Shown: positions 33,501 to 44,290, counted from the first letter of the stretch. The stretch: 64,000 bases of DNA from Amphibalanus amphitrite (GCF_019059575.1 NW_024881561.1:248001-312000), one strand, 5' to 3'. Program-made: numbers and translations. Notes: a model not told the origin generated them from the sequence alone.

Positions 33501-33674
33501 GTCCAGTGTCGGTGGCGTGTGGCTACCCCAGAGCCGGTGGCGTGTAGTTACCCCAGTGCCGGTGGTGTACAGTCAGTGGGCGTGCTGCCCGATCTGACCC
33601 GCTGTCGGTGCCGTGGTCCACAGGTGGTTCGCGGTAACAGCATCATCATGATGGAGTCGCTAGAGCGGATCTGA
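21506..33674 (+). CDS. SNRPG: Small nuclear ribonucleoprotein G, SmG (4 exons)
   Basis: SmG is one subunit of the seven-member Sm ring that assembles on U1, U2, U4 and U5 snRNA. Coding exons are 21506-21537, 27880-27902 (a 23-nt microexon), 28213-28337 and 33624-33674, all with GT-AG borders. The joins stay in frame and give 76 aa, the length I recall for human SmG. The product begins [17 protein letters not shown]. The Sm1 motif follows ([20 protein letters not shown], then NLVLDE), and the Sm2 motif [15 protein letters not shown] ends the protein. AATAAA at 33772-33777 is a likely polyadenylation signal, 98 bases after the stop. Introns 1 (6.3 kb) and 3 (5.3 kb) are almost wholly repeats. 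The residues match the SmG family closely, so I am sure of the call. Confidence 0.97.
22079..23600. mobile_element. DNA transposon with CAGTAGG ends and 4-bp duplication
   Basis: GTTT (22075-22078 and 23601-23604) flanks inverted ends CAGTAGG(C/T)GGAACTATGG. The element is 1,522 bp with no transposase frame. Copies of TGGGAACG or its complement are concentrated near both ends (22108-22170 and 23506-23570), with more at about 22363, 22393, 22430 and 22753. These look like binding sites for a transposase supplied elsewhere. The 4-bp duplication and CAGT...ACTG termini are shared with 40342-43378 and 44291-45224. Superfamily not assigned. Confidence 0.82.
23906..25470 (-). mobile_element. Internally deleted LINE with RNase H and zinc knuckle
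   Basis: Read right to left. An ORF1-like ending has DLTRAEREA and [10 protein letters not shown] (about 25459-25290). A linker that normally precedes the RT follows, with [12 protein letters not shown] and [15 protein letters not shown] (about 24870-24640). RNase H follows, with [13 protein letters not shown] and, in another frame, [18 protein letters not shown]2C...HX4C knuckle ([17 protein letters not shown]) and a GAA-repeat tail (23906-23922) end the element. The endonuclease and the whole RT palm are missing, and a frameshift and a stop separate the RNase H halves, so it is dead. RNase H after the RT points to an I/R1/LOA-like lineage, unlike the LINE at 1830. Confidence 0.8.
24877..24985. 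repeat. Single GGAGTCGGAGT repeat copy in the dead LINE
   Basis: AGAGCTGCGGAGTCGGAGTT and the following GTCGACAGTTCTGAC stretch match the three units at 560-935. It interrupts the LINE remnant where the endonuclease would be. Confidence 0.65.
25591..27490. mobile_element. 1.9-kb element with palindrome-array inverted termini
   Basis: The outermost 89 bp at each end are perfect inverted copies starting TATGTTACAGGCAATGTGTG, flanked by TA on both sides. The termini contain arrays of the perfect 20-bp palindrome AGGCATTCTATAGAATGCCT: three copies on the left (about 25615-25683) and six on the right (about 27317-27468), a few with one or two changes. The interior has no transposase. It holds two diverged ~100-bp repeat pairs (26130/26317 and 26587/26713) with TATCTCAG.A.CCGCT and GCACGTGCGCACGTGC motifs. 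Perfect 89-bp arms imply recent movement or conversion. Superfamily unknown. Confidence 0.85.
27493..27879. other. End of SNRPG intron 1
   Basis: No gene. Scattered AGGTCA half-sites occur near 27595-27640. The acceptor TTCTTTTTCAG precedes the 23-nt exon. Confidence 0.5.
28612..29037. repeat. ~26-bp minisatellite in SNRPG intron 3, left block
   Basis: About 15 head-to-tail copies of a unit with core GTGTCGGTGGTGTGTAGTTA followed by CCCC are present, with variants GTGCC and GTCAG. The array is interrupted by the 29041-33218 element and resumes at 33219. Confidence 0.92.
28918..28988. repeat. 26-bp perfect hairpin from an inverted minisatellite unit
   Basis: One unit (28963-28988) is inverted relative to the rest of the array. 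With its neighbour (28918-28943) it forms a perfect 26-bp stem and a 19-nt loop. In RNA it would be a stable hairpin within the intron. Confidence 0.85.
30350..31254. mobile_element. TTAA-CCCTCGCC element, intact ends (piggyBac-like MITE)
   Basis: TTAA (30346-30349 and 31255-31258) flanks inverted termini CCCTCGCCCGCACATG. Each end continues into a G-run/C-run hairpin of the form GGGGGGTGGTTGCCACCCCC. The length is 905 bp. The TTAA target and CCC-start are piggyBac features, but no transposase is present, so that assignment is inference. The interior holds clusters of AGGTCA half-sites, for example around 30665-30715 and 31050-31092. Confidence 0.85.
31344..32712 (+). mobile_element. Complete mariner element
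   Basis: TA (31342-31343 and 32713-32714) flanks 1,369 bp with inverted termini. The first 31 bases of both ends are identical, starting CTAGGAGGTTCAATAAATAC. One open transposase gene lies inside. The element sits within an AGGTCA-rich repeat, which is itself within the 29041-33218 element in SNRPG intron 3. It is the innermost and probably youngest insertion there. Confidence 0.95.
31498..32547 (+). CDS. Mariner transposase (DD34D)
   Basis: Cut-and-paste transposase of 349 aa, the normal length for mariner. An N-terminal paired helix-turn-helix DNA-binding region (about residues 1-115) includes [19 protein letters not shown] and [10 protein letters not shown]. The linker motif is WVPREL (120-125). 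The catalytic triad is D159 (TGDETW), D253 (HHDNARPH) and D288 ([13 protein letters not shown]), with exactly 34 residues between the last two. The frame has no stop or frameshift and the catalytic motifs are in place, so it looks competent. Its codon use is balanced and unlike the very GC-rich host exons, as expected of a mobile gene. Confidence 0.96.
   Translation: MDHVLKQRSVIEFYVKLGETSATVIHRKLREAYGDDALAVSAIWKWVKRFKHGKRGIRDEPRPGRPKVSATPENLQKLDDLIKANRRIRVTDLAEQLACSVGSVVNMVRQLGYHKVCARWVPRELTQEQKQNRRRICEDLLQEYRAAGDQFFNGVVTGDETWAHHYCPETRRQSMEWRHPGSPVSRHFKVAASAGKVMVTVFWDRDGVILVDFLEAGQTVDSNRYIKTLRKLKRAVREKRPELEVSGIKIHHDNARPHTSRATVREIERLGWSVMRQPPYSPDLAPSDYHLFGPMKDHLRGRRYEDDAAVKSAVKEWIRGCSPDFFRAGFLHWVERWEKCVQLNGDYVE
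33219..33590. repeat. ~26-bp minisatellite in SNRPG intron 3, right block
   Basis: About 13 units of the same type as at 28612-29037 continue in the same orientation up to about 35 bases before the exon 4 acceptor. The two blocks were one array before the 4.2-kb insertion. Confidence 0.9.
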
Positions 33675-33771
33675 TCGGACACCCCGCCCCCTTCGGTCGC
33701 CGCCACTCGCCGCTCGAGCGGTTCACCTTGCATCGTCACATCGTCCTGTGCCGTCTCATGTCATCATGATC

Positions 33772-33777
33772 AATAAA
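33772..33777 (+). terminator. SNRPG polyadenylation signal
   Basis: AATAAA lies 98 bases after the SNRPG stop codon and is the first canonical signal downstream of it. Confidence 0.7.
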
Positions 33778-33779
33778 CA

Positions 33780-35718
33780 GGTGTAAAGCCCTCACAACCA
33801 GCGCGTGTGATCTCCGGGGTGTGGAACGCTTCCGGAAGCAGCTGATAAAGGTGTGTTCGAGGACGGCTTTTCCATGGTGAGCCTGGAACTGCAGTGGACC
33901 GTACTATGGTAACGCAGACGCCGAAATGTCCGGTACATAGCTGATGCTGCCCGCCGGATGCCGACGATTCTCTCAGTCGCATGGTAAGGATCCAGTAAGT
34001 CGATATTTTCGTGTGAGGTCTCGTGAAAAATCCACTCATTCGCCACTGTTTTACAGCAAGTCGTAAAAACGCACGCACGTACCTACTTAGGGGCTTTTGT
34101 GTCCCGTTTCCCCGGATTCCCGGGCTGCAATGATTTTGTACAGCTCTAGCTTTAAATTATGAAAAAGGAGAATACAATCTTTAGGTACCCCAGGTTGAAC
34201 CGCGAATTGGACCATTTTCACATCCATTTCAAGGGTAAAGATTGGTCTGAAGGTAGCGTTCAGCGGCGCAGAGCGCGTCGGCTGCTGCGCCATTGTGGAA
34301 ACACTCGGACAGGGTCGCAAACGCACCTTGTACCACACTTTCCCACACTTTGCACACAATTATTTTTTAGGCTGTCAGTTGAAGTTTATGTAATTATTCT
34401 GTTACTCCTGGGATAAACGAACAAACTTTGTATCTACATGGAGTCTGGATTTCAGACGTTGCGGCGAACGCCAACCCCGATGATGACGCTAAGGATATCT
34501 AGGCGTAATTTCAGGTAGTCTGGTAAGAATCGACCATTGGGTTTTGTCTAAAATGTGTGGTTCGTGAGTAGCCAGACTTAAACATGCCAACAATACCCAA
34601 AACTAGGATTCCCATGAGGCCGGGAGCGTGACCTGAGTGACCTGAAGCCAGCTTTCCCGACAGAAACTTCGCTGGATGCGGGTATTTGTTGTCTAGAGCC
34701 CCCCCCCCTTATCGCCAGCCAAGGCAAAATAAAAAATGCTTTGCATACTTGAAGATAGGCAGCCTGACATGTTTTCACATCAGCGGTTATTTATTCGCGT
34801 TGGTGATTTGAATTTCTATTGTAAGACTAAGGAACACAAATACCAGGATCCTCCGAATAGTCTGTTGGTAAAACCGGCCTCAGTTCATATTGGGCTTTGC
34901 CAGCCTGAAGTAAGTTTGCATTAAGTCGGAAAAGTATTGAAGCATTTAGGCGTAGTGTGCCTTTAATGATACCTGAAATGATTTGCATGTAATTTTTATG
35001 CTGCTTCCACTCTGTTCACCATGCTCGCGGGAGCCTTTACCATGCAAGTTCAGTTCACCGTAGGGTAGAGCGCACGAAAATGGCCGCTGTCCGCAACGTT
35101 AGAGATCTGTGAAGGGATGAGCGTTTATTGAACATCGAATGTGGGCCCTCAGGATGGGACCGATGCTTGTTGTAATGTCTCGTCGTGGGGCCGCTTATGT
35201 CGAAGCACATATGAAATATGAAACACGCCCTACAAACATCTGCCTACTATCTACGCCAGTCTCTGCGCAATCACCCGCAGCTGAACTTGGATTCTGCCGA
35301 ACGAGCGCAAAACAATAAAAAAAGTTTCCATAAGCGATAGATGAGCACAGGTAAAAGCAACTCCTTTGGTGAACAGTAAATTACACGTCCACAACACAGC
35401 TACGAACACCGACAGACACATTCAGGCGCTCTCCCGCAAACGAAGCTCGTGGTACACAGGATGAGAGACAAGCTCACCGAGTAAGACGCTCGGTGATCGA
35501 GGGCAGAACGCGAGCGCCGGCACGCGACGCGACACCTCATGTCCATCGGAAGTCGCCGACACAGCATTTGAAACTCAGTCCGCCCGGTCAGTGAAATTGC
35601 GGCCCGCTCGGTCCGGTGGCGGGAGAGCGCAGCGACATTGGAGCGGCCGGCTCACTGGCCCCGCGCGCGGCCGGGCCGCCCGGACTCGTCAGCCCCACTC
35701 CTGGGTTCACTCGTCTCA
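33780..35718. other. Intergenic DNA between SNRPG and the AT-hook gene
   Basis: No gene recognised. TTTATT on the plus strand near 35125 could be the AATAAA signal of the minus-strand AT-hook gene. The stretch 35480-35700 is GC-rich and is probably 3' UTR of that gene. Confidence 0.4.
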
Positions 35719-36339
35719 TCACTCGGACTCGTCATCACCCGACTCGGCCTTCTTCGGGGCCTTGGCCTTCTTCGGCGGGCGGCCGCGACCGCGACCCGGG
35801 ACCTGCGGCACGGGGGAAAGGTCATCTTAGCAAAGCAGGACTTTATACTGGCTTAAATTAATCTGGTCGGGGTGACAAACCTGAAAACACTCGTTTTGAT
35901 AGAAACGGATGTGAATTGGAAAACGAGTGGACACTGGACACAGCCCTATCTCTATCATACCTTAGCCTTCTTGGCAGCTCCTCCAGCCTTGGGAGGCCTT
36001 CCACGGCCCCTCTTCTTGGGCGGTGCTGGCTCCTCGCCTCCACTCTCCCCACCAGCATCCTCCTCAGACTCAGCCGGCTTGCGTTTCTCAGCAGGTTTGG
36101 CAGCCTGTTGAGAAACCAAACATCCATGGTTATGAGGAAGCATAAGACAAGTGTATGAATGATAAAATCATGCAAACTAATGGAATTACATATCTAATAT
36201 CTTCCCAATCAACTTATGAAATAGGTAATGAAAGATGTGGTAAACATTGGATTAAAAATACCTTATCCTTGGGTGGCCTTCCCCTCTTCTTCTTCTCTAC
36301 CACAACATCATTGCCATCAGCTGCTGCATCTTCAGGCAT
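35719..36339 (-). CDS. HMGA-like chromatin protein with three AT-hooks (3 exons)
   Basis: Small nuclear architectural protein that binds the minor groove of AT-rich DNA. Coding exons are 36262-36339, 35961-36104 and 35719-35802 (78, 144 and 84 nt). All have GT-AG borders and phase-0 joins, giving 101 aa. Each exon carries one AT-hook: KKKRGRPPK (about residues 16-24), KKRGRGRPPK (56-65) and GRGRGRPPKK (77-86). The protein ends in an acidic tail, ESGDDESE. Three hooks plus an acidic tail is the HMGA architecture. Arthropod AT-hook proteins are too short and simple for firm orthology, so I leave the symbol empty. The ATG is the first base after an acceptor (TTTTCAG), so an untranslated first exon must lie upstream, beyond 36340. 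Confidence 0.85.
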
Positions 36340-36626
36340 CTGAAAACAGGAATATATTTTAAAAGGTTTTGTTAATCATTGGAGACAGCTTGATTTCTGC
36401 TGTAGTGATGACTCAACACCAGTTAACAAGTATGAATGAATATTTTTAAAATGGCATAGCTCCTTGCATGGGTATGCCACATTTTTCTATTTTACAAATA
36501 TCCTCAGTATATCTGCTTGTGAAAACTGCTGCTGCACTGATCCCTTACAAAATGCAGGCCAGCAAAATCCACTATAAACATAATAAGTAACTACCTAGTT
36601 TATGGTTACAAACTGATACAAATTCT

Positions 36627-36792
36627 GGTGGAACCTGAAAACAGGGCGCCGGAGGGCATTTTAGTCACGTGATTATTGGGATATTCTCCCAATCTTAAAG
36701 CTTTTAATCGACTATTTTTTATGTGATCAGGTCAACTGTCAAGTGAATTTCAAGATCCTTGATAAAATCACCCCAGGTTTTCAGATTCCACC
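36627..36792. mobile_element. 166-bp MITE with 8-bp duplication, copy 1
   Basis: Inverted ends GGTGGAACCTGAAAACAGGG and complement. Flanks CAAATTCT and CAAAGTCT match at 7 of 8 positions. A second copy at 57051-57205 has the same ends and the same orientation. The 8-bp duplication suggests a hAT-type helper, but the termini are not classic. Confidence 0.75.
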
Positions 36793-38637
36793 CAAAGTCT
36801 GGACTGGTGCTTCATTGTCATAGGATTCAAGACAAAAATTTTACCTTTTCACTATGTTGAGTGTATAAGAATAAATCATTTCTTTCTATGGCTCACATAG
36901 GTACCTATTTTTGGCTGTTGCCTCATTCTCTAAAGTCAACTGCGCCACCTAAAAATCAATACAAAGTGAACCCTGAACACGCTATATCAAGCATTGCATT
37001 AATTTTCCTCTGCTTACCTTGCTTGACCTTTAATTCGTTTAATACAACAGAGCGATCCGGGGCTGCCCTTTCGTTGTATTCAAGGTAAATTACCAAAAAA
37101 ATTAGGCACTGGAGCACTAAACCCCTCACGCCAAAGCCGCAAAGGAAAGGACGCCGGGAAATTGCAAGGGGTGCAGTTATTTTTTTACATCTTAGTTTTG
37201 GTTTACGCGTTTTTAGACGTTTCTCGGCGCACTGTTGTTGAAGTTATACAGGCCTATTTTACAGCTATTTTTGATTCCCAAAACTGCTGCAATTTTTAGA
37301 ACTTTTTTTTCGCATATTGACATTTTGATGGAATTGGAATGCATTATGAATGCCAATATAATAACAATGTGAATCGAGCCACGCTCATAGCGAAATATCA
37401 CGAATCAATGATAATAACAGTAACCGGCAGAAAATATGTAGTTACCGCGATTGTATAATACTATATGTTCCGCGTGAAATTGACAGGAGATACCACAAGA
37501 ATAATAGCCTGAAATGATATTGAAATAACTGAAAGCTCATAATACCCGCTTAGCACTGCTAACGCTGACCATTTTCTTCGAACATTAAATGCTTATCATA
37601 CCATAACATCTGAAGATAATGAACTTGAACCTCGAAAAGCGAGTTGTCCAGTTTCAGTCTCAGTTTGTGCGGTACTGGGATACATTCATTATCAGTGAAT
37701 CAAATAAAAATTGGCCGGGGCATCATGCTGTGATTATATGAACCAGTTAATATGTATAAAATCTAGATATTGGCCAAACGCAACGGCCACGGACCGTAGG
37801 TTGACGACCCCGAAATTTATAGGTTCAAGCAATTTAAATAATGCTGGTGCGTGGAGTTGAATAGTGATGTAAATGTGGCCACAGTCTACAAACACGATAA
37901 CAAATATCGATTGCGCTTCGCTCAACCAGAGCCATGCTCGTTCTTGCTCATGAAGCAGTGCATCCCTATAAAATGAAAAATCTGAACGAATGCATTCAGG
38001 TTCCTACCTCTGAATCACCTTATATTGAGATCCGTTTCTTAACAGGAACACAAACGCGGCCCGTCAATTCGTCAGTACTAAGGCAACAGCGTCTGACAAG
38101 TGACAACGCATCAAATGGCCAACTTCTGACACTATCTACCAATACGGTAACGGCAATAAAATTGCATTGCAAAATGCAAATAAAATTGCACGATTTCCAA
38201 GCGCAGCTTGAAACCAAATCCGACCAGCTAGTGTCATTTTCACAACCAAGTGCGACCAGTTAGTGTCTCGAGACACATTCCAACTGCATAGGTACCGCAG
38301 TAACCCATTAGGGGCGAAAGGAAACACATGACTTGTGTACGACCAGCGTTCTGTCAGCGTACGACGCATAAAGCAAACTGCTCAAACAACTGCGGTCCCG
38401 AACAACACAACACAGAGCTCCGAAACGAATGGTTTACAAAAGTCTACGACTGACGACATCGAAACAGTACGTTCATCGGGACTAGTCACATGACTCGCTC
38501 AGCCCAGCTGGGTTAGGAGTACTAATTGCGCTTCAAATCGACCTCTGGGCTCTGACAGCCATTTACTTACGCTAGTTTGATGCATAAAACTGTACATTGA
38601 AACTCAAGTAGCAGCACATAGGTCTCCATCAAGGTGG
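36793..38637. other. Upstream region of the AT-hook gene
   Basis: AT-rich, without recognisable domains. The untranslated first exon and promoter of the AT-hook gene should lie here or beyond, but I cannot point to them. The chance frame at 37934-38263 has no domain. Confidence 0.35.
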
Positions 38638-38960
38638 TTATATACAACAGAGCACCTCGCTAAAACGAGCGCGAGCCGCACTGTCACGCTGACAGTTAAC
38701 ACTGAGCCGCGAGTCGTGACAGTTGCACTGCGTCATATGCACGCAGATGTCGCACTCACGGCACCGTTGCTGGCACTGCGCTGCGGGTGGACACGCGCGG
38801 TGCAGTAGCTCCACGGTGTGCGGCTCACCGGAGGGATTACCAGTCTCCGACCAGACAGTCCAGGCGGGAAATGCGGTGTCTTCAATCATGACCGCCGTCC
38901 CCGTCTCCGCGGAGTGCCGCACGGCGGCGACGCGGCGGCGTCGGATCTTGAGCTGGTGGA
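38638..38960 (-). pseudogene. SWIM-zinc-finger-like cysteine-rich fragment
   Basis: The frame reads IRRRRVAAVRHSAETGTAV, then WTVWSETG, then a cysteine cluster CQQRCRECDICVHMTQCNCH followed by DSRLSVNC. The CxxC-xxCxH-xxxCxC-(x)n-C spacing resembles SWIM fingers in arthropod transposon-derived proteins. The final C-x-H pair is replaced by CQRD, so metal binding is doubtful. No complete gene, start or terminal repeats were found. It may be a decayed transposon-derived gene or an exon of a host gene. Confidence 0.35.
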
Positions 38961-40341
38961 CACTTGGACTCCTGCCAGAGCTACCAGCTTCAGCCCTTCA
39001 GCATCCTGTCATCAGCAAACTCCAGCAGAGCTCCAATGCAACTGGGAAAATAAAATTTATGCTGTTAAGCTATATCATGCAAAACATTTCCTTGCACAGG
39101 ATTCTCTTGTGCAGTTCAGCAAAATATTCTGTGATATCCATGGCCATGACAAGAGGACTTGATGCCATTGTAAAAAAAATATAGGTTCATTGGTTCTCAT
39201 TTACCAAAATCGAGCTTCTATAGGTACAGCCCAACGCTAAAGTAATGTAGGGTTTACCAATCTCAACGGTTGGTTTTGACTGGCGATTGTTTAATGCGGA
39301 GTGATCGAAAAGAATATGTCAATAGCTTAAGTTGCAGCTGCAAGGGTGACGATACATATAAGCTACATTCAAAGTTTCATTGTAGTCTGGCTAATCGTTC
39401 CTAAGCTTCAGAAGCAGAGCATACCCATGACTGAAACCCCACATTACTTCTGCTGTGGACTGTACCATTCATTTGTATATCATGAAGTATGTTAACTACA
39501 CAATTTTTATGCAATAGACATTAGACTGACATAAAATATGTAGGAATGGCAAGAGAGATGGGTAAATAAGCCAAATAGGTTGCAGGATTTATTGGCACCA
39601 AACAGGTCAGAAAGTAGTTCAAACAATCTTACAAACTACACCAGAGCAAGTCTTTGAATTAGGTACAAAATTATGCCACAGAAATAAAAACAATGCAGTT
39701 TTGCAGAGCATTTCCCAAAAGATAATTGTGATTCAGCCTTGCTCCCATTCTGAGATTGAATAAATACAAATTATGAGGTGAAAGTTACTAAAAAGCAGGT
39801 TTTTTTTTTTAGAAAACAGCTTCAATCCATCTTTGCTTGATTTGAAACTCAAGGCAACATCTCAGCTTTGACAGCATGAAATAACACCAAATCAGCCAAC
39901 CTTGTATCTTTATCTGGTGAAACTCAAGAAACCAATAAAGCAAACAATTTCTGAGCAAAACATTTAGGTATTTGACAAGCTCAAGCACCACCCACTGGAG
40001 CGGTATGATGGGGTCTCGTAACTTGAACGTTCAGTCTGTAAGAGCATGCCTGACTTGGCTTAACGGTTTTGAGGCATCACAAAGACCTTTTTCTTTGCAG
40101 CAGCTCCTCCTATTCTTTTTTAACATAAACTTAAACTATCATTACCATCCCATGATGATGAGGTGGCTGGTTTCGGGAGCTGGAGCATGAAATGTAGCAG
40201 CCCTTCTTTCATTCTATTTCCTTGTTTTCACATGCTGCACAAAATGTTTTTTCTTCCACGTTCCTTCTGTCATTGTAAAAAATAATAGGTATCATAATTG
40301 CTTCACTTCTTCTCTATATTCCAAGTATTGCCGCTGCAATT
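38961..40341. other. Gene-free stretch
   Basis: AT-rich DNA with no recognisable exon. It ends with the AATT target duplication (40338-40341) of the next element. Confidence 0.4.
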
Positions 40342-43300
40342 CAGTCGGTGACACACCAGGGAAATAAGCTAAAATTAGAGCGCTCTATTTATTGCTCCCG
40401 CTACTTCACCGTCTCCCATAGGGTCCTGTGTTGAGCTGGTGTCGAGGCTCTAAAAATGACGCCGATTTTTGCACCCTTCTCACGAAAACCGCTCGGACCT
40501 CCTGGAAACTAATTGTTCCGCTCTAAAAATTTCATGATCGACGGGAAAATGAATGAGGAAAAGATTGGTCCTGAAATAATTCTGAACTCCCTGTAGAACA
40601 TATCGAAATATGGCTGCAAACTAGGAGCATGTCAAAATCGACAAAACGATACAAATAAACTTACCGGGATTTTTTTATTTTCCATGCATCTGTGTATGAA
40701 ATCAGTCGGTTTTTCGGAAAGATAATCTTCTGTTTAATAAATAATTCCACAATTGCAATCGAGAAAAAAAAACATTTCTGCTGTGACGGCAGTTTTGGCA
40801 TTGTGCCAGTAGTGTGGCGTGCGCGGTGCTGCGTGGTCGTCGGGACGGAGTTGTGAGTATTTTCGGTGTTTTAAATGGTTGATGGCCATTTGAACCAGCT
40901 TTATATTATTTCCTACAAATTTTTGCATCAAATTACTGCTTTGAAAGACCATTGAAACCCCTTATCTCTTCATGAAACACGATCATATTTATCGTCGACG
41001 AAAATGGCGCGGGACCCCATGTGCGTTCAGATCGAAATAAATCTTAAATTAAATAATATTCGATGATAAGTATCATATTCTAGTGACACATTTTCATAAA
41101 ATAAGGCATAAACTTTGCAAGGAAGTCAACATTGGATGATTGGATTCTTATTTTGCTCACATATCCTTGTGTAGTCAAATGACTCAATTGTTAGATATAT
41201 GTAAGCATATGTTTTGGCTTGATGTTTGCTGTGAAACCACCCAGCCACTTGCTGGTTGAGTGGTTTTTGATAATAACCTGATAATCATTTCTCCTTTTCC
41301 TTAAAAGAAACTAAAATTCTTTTCAAAGTAATCCATTTTAGGAAAGGCGGCTTGCTCATTGACATTTCATGTTCTTGTTTTGTTATTGCTGGCAGTATTT
41401 TGATACAATAATGCAATATGAATTTTTTGCAATAATAAAACCTAAGACAAACCTAGTTAATGCGTCAATCAAACACCCAACAGAAAGATTGTGAGTCCTT
41501 GTGACGTGAAGTAGAACACTTTATGAATGTGTTATATAGAATATGCCAAATTTTAAATTAATTATACTGATAGCTGAGCATGTGAATTATGCCACAATAT
41601 AATTTCATTTTCTGGTTTTGAAATAGCGGGCAGTATTTTACTTCAACAAATGTAATATACATGGAATACATGTTGTTATGTTATGTTAAAAGTTTAATAA
41701 CAGCAAACAGAAGGGGCTGTTTCAGCAGATAATGTTTGTACCTTATGCATTACCTTTCTTTTCTGCAGGACCATGCTTCCGCTGGGTGGTCGACATTTGC
41801 CTCCTGAAGAAGTTGAGCAACATGAAGACCACCATATGAGGTGTCTGCACTCTGCAGTTCATGTGGAACTCTGCAGACTGCAAGTGTTATGCCAACCACA
41901 ACCAAAGTGCTGTGATCATGGAGGCATGAACCTCATGACAACACTTCAGATTTGCAGTTGTACCAAAGTGTGATTCAAACCACCTGTGGCATCTCACTCA
42001 ATGTGTGAACAGTGTGATCATTGTGCAGTGTTCAGCTGCAACTAAGACATTTATTAGTGACTTGTTTTGCAATTAGCCACCAAAAGCATTTTTGGGCTGG
42101 CTGCTGTAATTTGTTGTGCACTGCGCAATAGTGGTAGTGTTTTGTCACTTGTCAAGTTGTCAGTTGTGCATGTTGCATGTTTCTCTTCCCTCGGCCCTCA
42201 TTATCAGTTAAGTGGTGAATTGGCATCACTCAGTCTCCCCAGATCTCCATTGACTGTCTGTCAACCACCTAACTTGAGATGGTATTTGCTAACAGTGTCA
42301 GAAAATAAGTGATTGTAGACATTTTTAGGAATATGAGCTCCGTTTCATGCGTGTTGCGGTGGTCATTTTGTCACTTGTCCCATAGTGTAATAAATGGAAA
42401 CTGCTGTTCCCTTTTCAAGGTACTCGCGGATGCAGAAAGCGTTGGGCCTAATTATTAAACGCACCCTTCTATCAGCGACGCACGAAATCGACAAATAGGT
42501 ATCATCCTTTTTAGAGCAGGAGGAAACGAAAACTTGTGAACATAGCTGTACCTACAACAGTGCATAAGGAATTGGAATTCTGGGAGTTTTTGAAATTCGG
42601 AGAAACTCAAGTTGTCGACAGGTATGCCCCCTTGTACGTCAAAGACCGCCTAAAAAACAAACGTCTACAAATGAAGGCAGTATTCGTAAGTTCGTTGTAA
42701 TTGCAGCAGCCTAGCAACATGCATTGCGGTCCGATGGCGAATTACACTCGTGCTAAAAAAAAACTATGCCGGTAACTGCCAACGTACTTAGGTCGTAGGT
42801 GAGGAGAGGAAGGGTTATGTCAAATGTCAACATCAAAGAAATGGCTTCATCTGAGCTGTGCCTATTGTACATAATTCAACCAATCTATGCATTTCGTTTC
42901 TTGCTAGCTACTCATGCTTTCACTCCTGCTTCAGAGTAATCATCCCATATTGTACGTCTTAAGATATTGATTTCTATGGCAGTTCGCAATTGCTAGCCAC
43001 GTCTCACCTCAGTTTGGTGGCCCCGCATCGGCCCACTCGGCCGCTCTAAAATTGACGTACGGAGGAGGATGGTGGCTTTTATTTTAGCTTCTCCGCTGAC
43101 TGCGGGGAGCGCCGTCGCCGAGGTAGGAGCAATAATTAGCTTAAGTTTGGGACTAATTTCCACGCTTAATTAACATTTTAATGTTATTTTAATTAATTCA
43201 TGTTAATCTTTGACGCATTCTCTTTCTATTGATACCATCCACCGGCCTGAGAAGTACTGCCTTGCTGCGTAAGGGCCGATAAAAGATCACGCTTTTAGGG

Positions 43301-43378
43301 GTATCTCTTCAACATGGGGCAGGAGCAATAAATAGAGCACTCTAATTTTAGCTTATTTCCCTGGTATGTCACCAACTG
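40342..43378. mobile_element. 3.0-kb DNA transposon, CAGT(C/T)GG ends, AATT duplication
   Basis: AATT (40338-40341 and 43379-43382) flanks inverted termini of about 70 bp with a few mismatches. They start CAGTCGGTGACACACCAGGG on the left and CAGTTGGTGACATACCAGGG on the complement of the right. Inside, TCTAAAA.TGACG and TAGAGC.CTCTA motifs recur near both ends. The longest internal frame (41773-41973) follows an acceptor-like TTTTCTGCAG but has no domain I know. It may be a non-autonomous derivative. It shares the 4-bp duplication and CAGT termini with 22079-23600 and 44291-45224. Confidence 0.82.
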
Positions 43379-43382
43379 AATT

Positions 43383-44286
43383 CATCTCATCTCCCGTAAG
43401 TGAACCATTGCCCTATGGCCGCTAAAGTAAATAAGTGGAATGCGCCAGAAATTGTCAAAATCGCGCCAAAATAGCAAACTAAGATGAGAAGAAATAACCG
43501 CACCCATTGCAAGGCGTCCCTCCAAACGTGGCTGCCAGGCAATAAGCGGTATAATTGCTTAAAAAATCCTTTATGTGACGAATTCCTACGAAAAAGAAAC
43601 ATCAGAGCCATTTCCTATTTTTGGTGGAAAAATATAAGAAAATAAATTTTTTAAAGTACGCTGTTTGAAACCTTATATGTGAGGAAAAATTGGTATTTTT
43701 TGTTTTTCTAGTATAACGACTAGTTTTGAACTAGCTCTTTTCTAGTATACAAAAGGCATTTAAAGCATTGAGCATGGTTTTGGAAGCTAACTTTCGTACC
43801 TTAGTTATATTTTCGGGTAAAACCATTTATTCATCATATATTATGCTCATTGATCGGAAAGGGAGAACGATTGAAAAAAATAGATGTAGACATGTAGTAG
43901 ACTCTGCTTACCAGATTTGACAAACCCTGCGCTTGTGAGACAAAATACGGTAGATTTTGGCTGCCGAAAGACAAATGTGTGATTTTTGTGTTTTTATTTG
44001 CTTTGGCTTAGGATAGAAACTGATTGAACAATTTTCATGTTTTGCTAGCATGTTACACTCGCTTTTGTACCTTCTATGTTTTTTTTAGCATTTGATCCGA
44101 ATAATGAAGAGATAGGTTAGTTTTTTTAGGCTTGGTAGGTAGGTACCTAATTGACATGGATGGTGAATTTTGCAGCTTGAGGTAGGTACCGTGCCTGTTT
44201 ACCTGCACGGAATTTTAGAGAGGCTAATGGCTATTGACTAGCTTGCTTTTGTTTTTAATACGACTCAGACTATGGGTGAAAATGAT
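43383..44286. other. Gene-free stretch between two transposons
   Basis: AT-rich, no recognisable coding or RNA feature. Confidence 0.4.
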
Positions 44287-44290
44287 ATGT

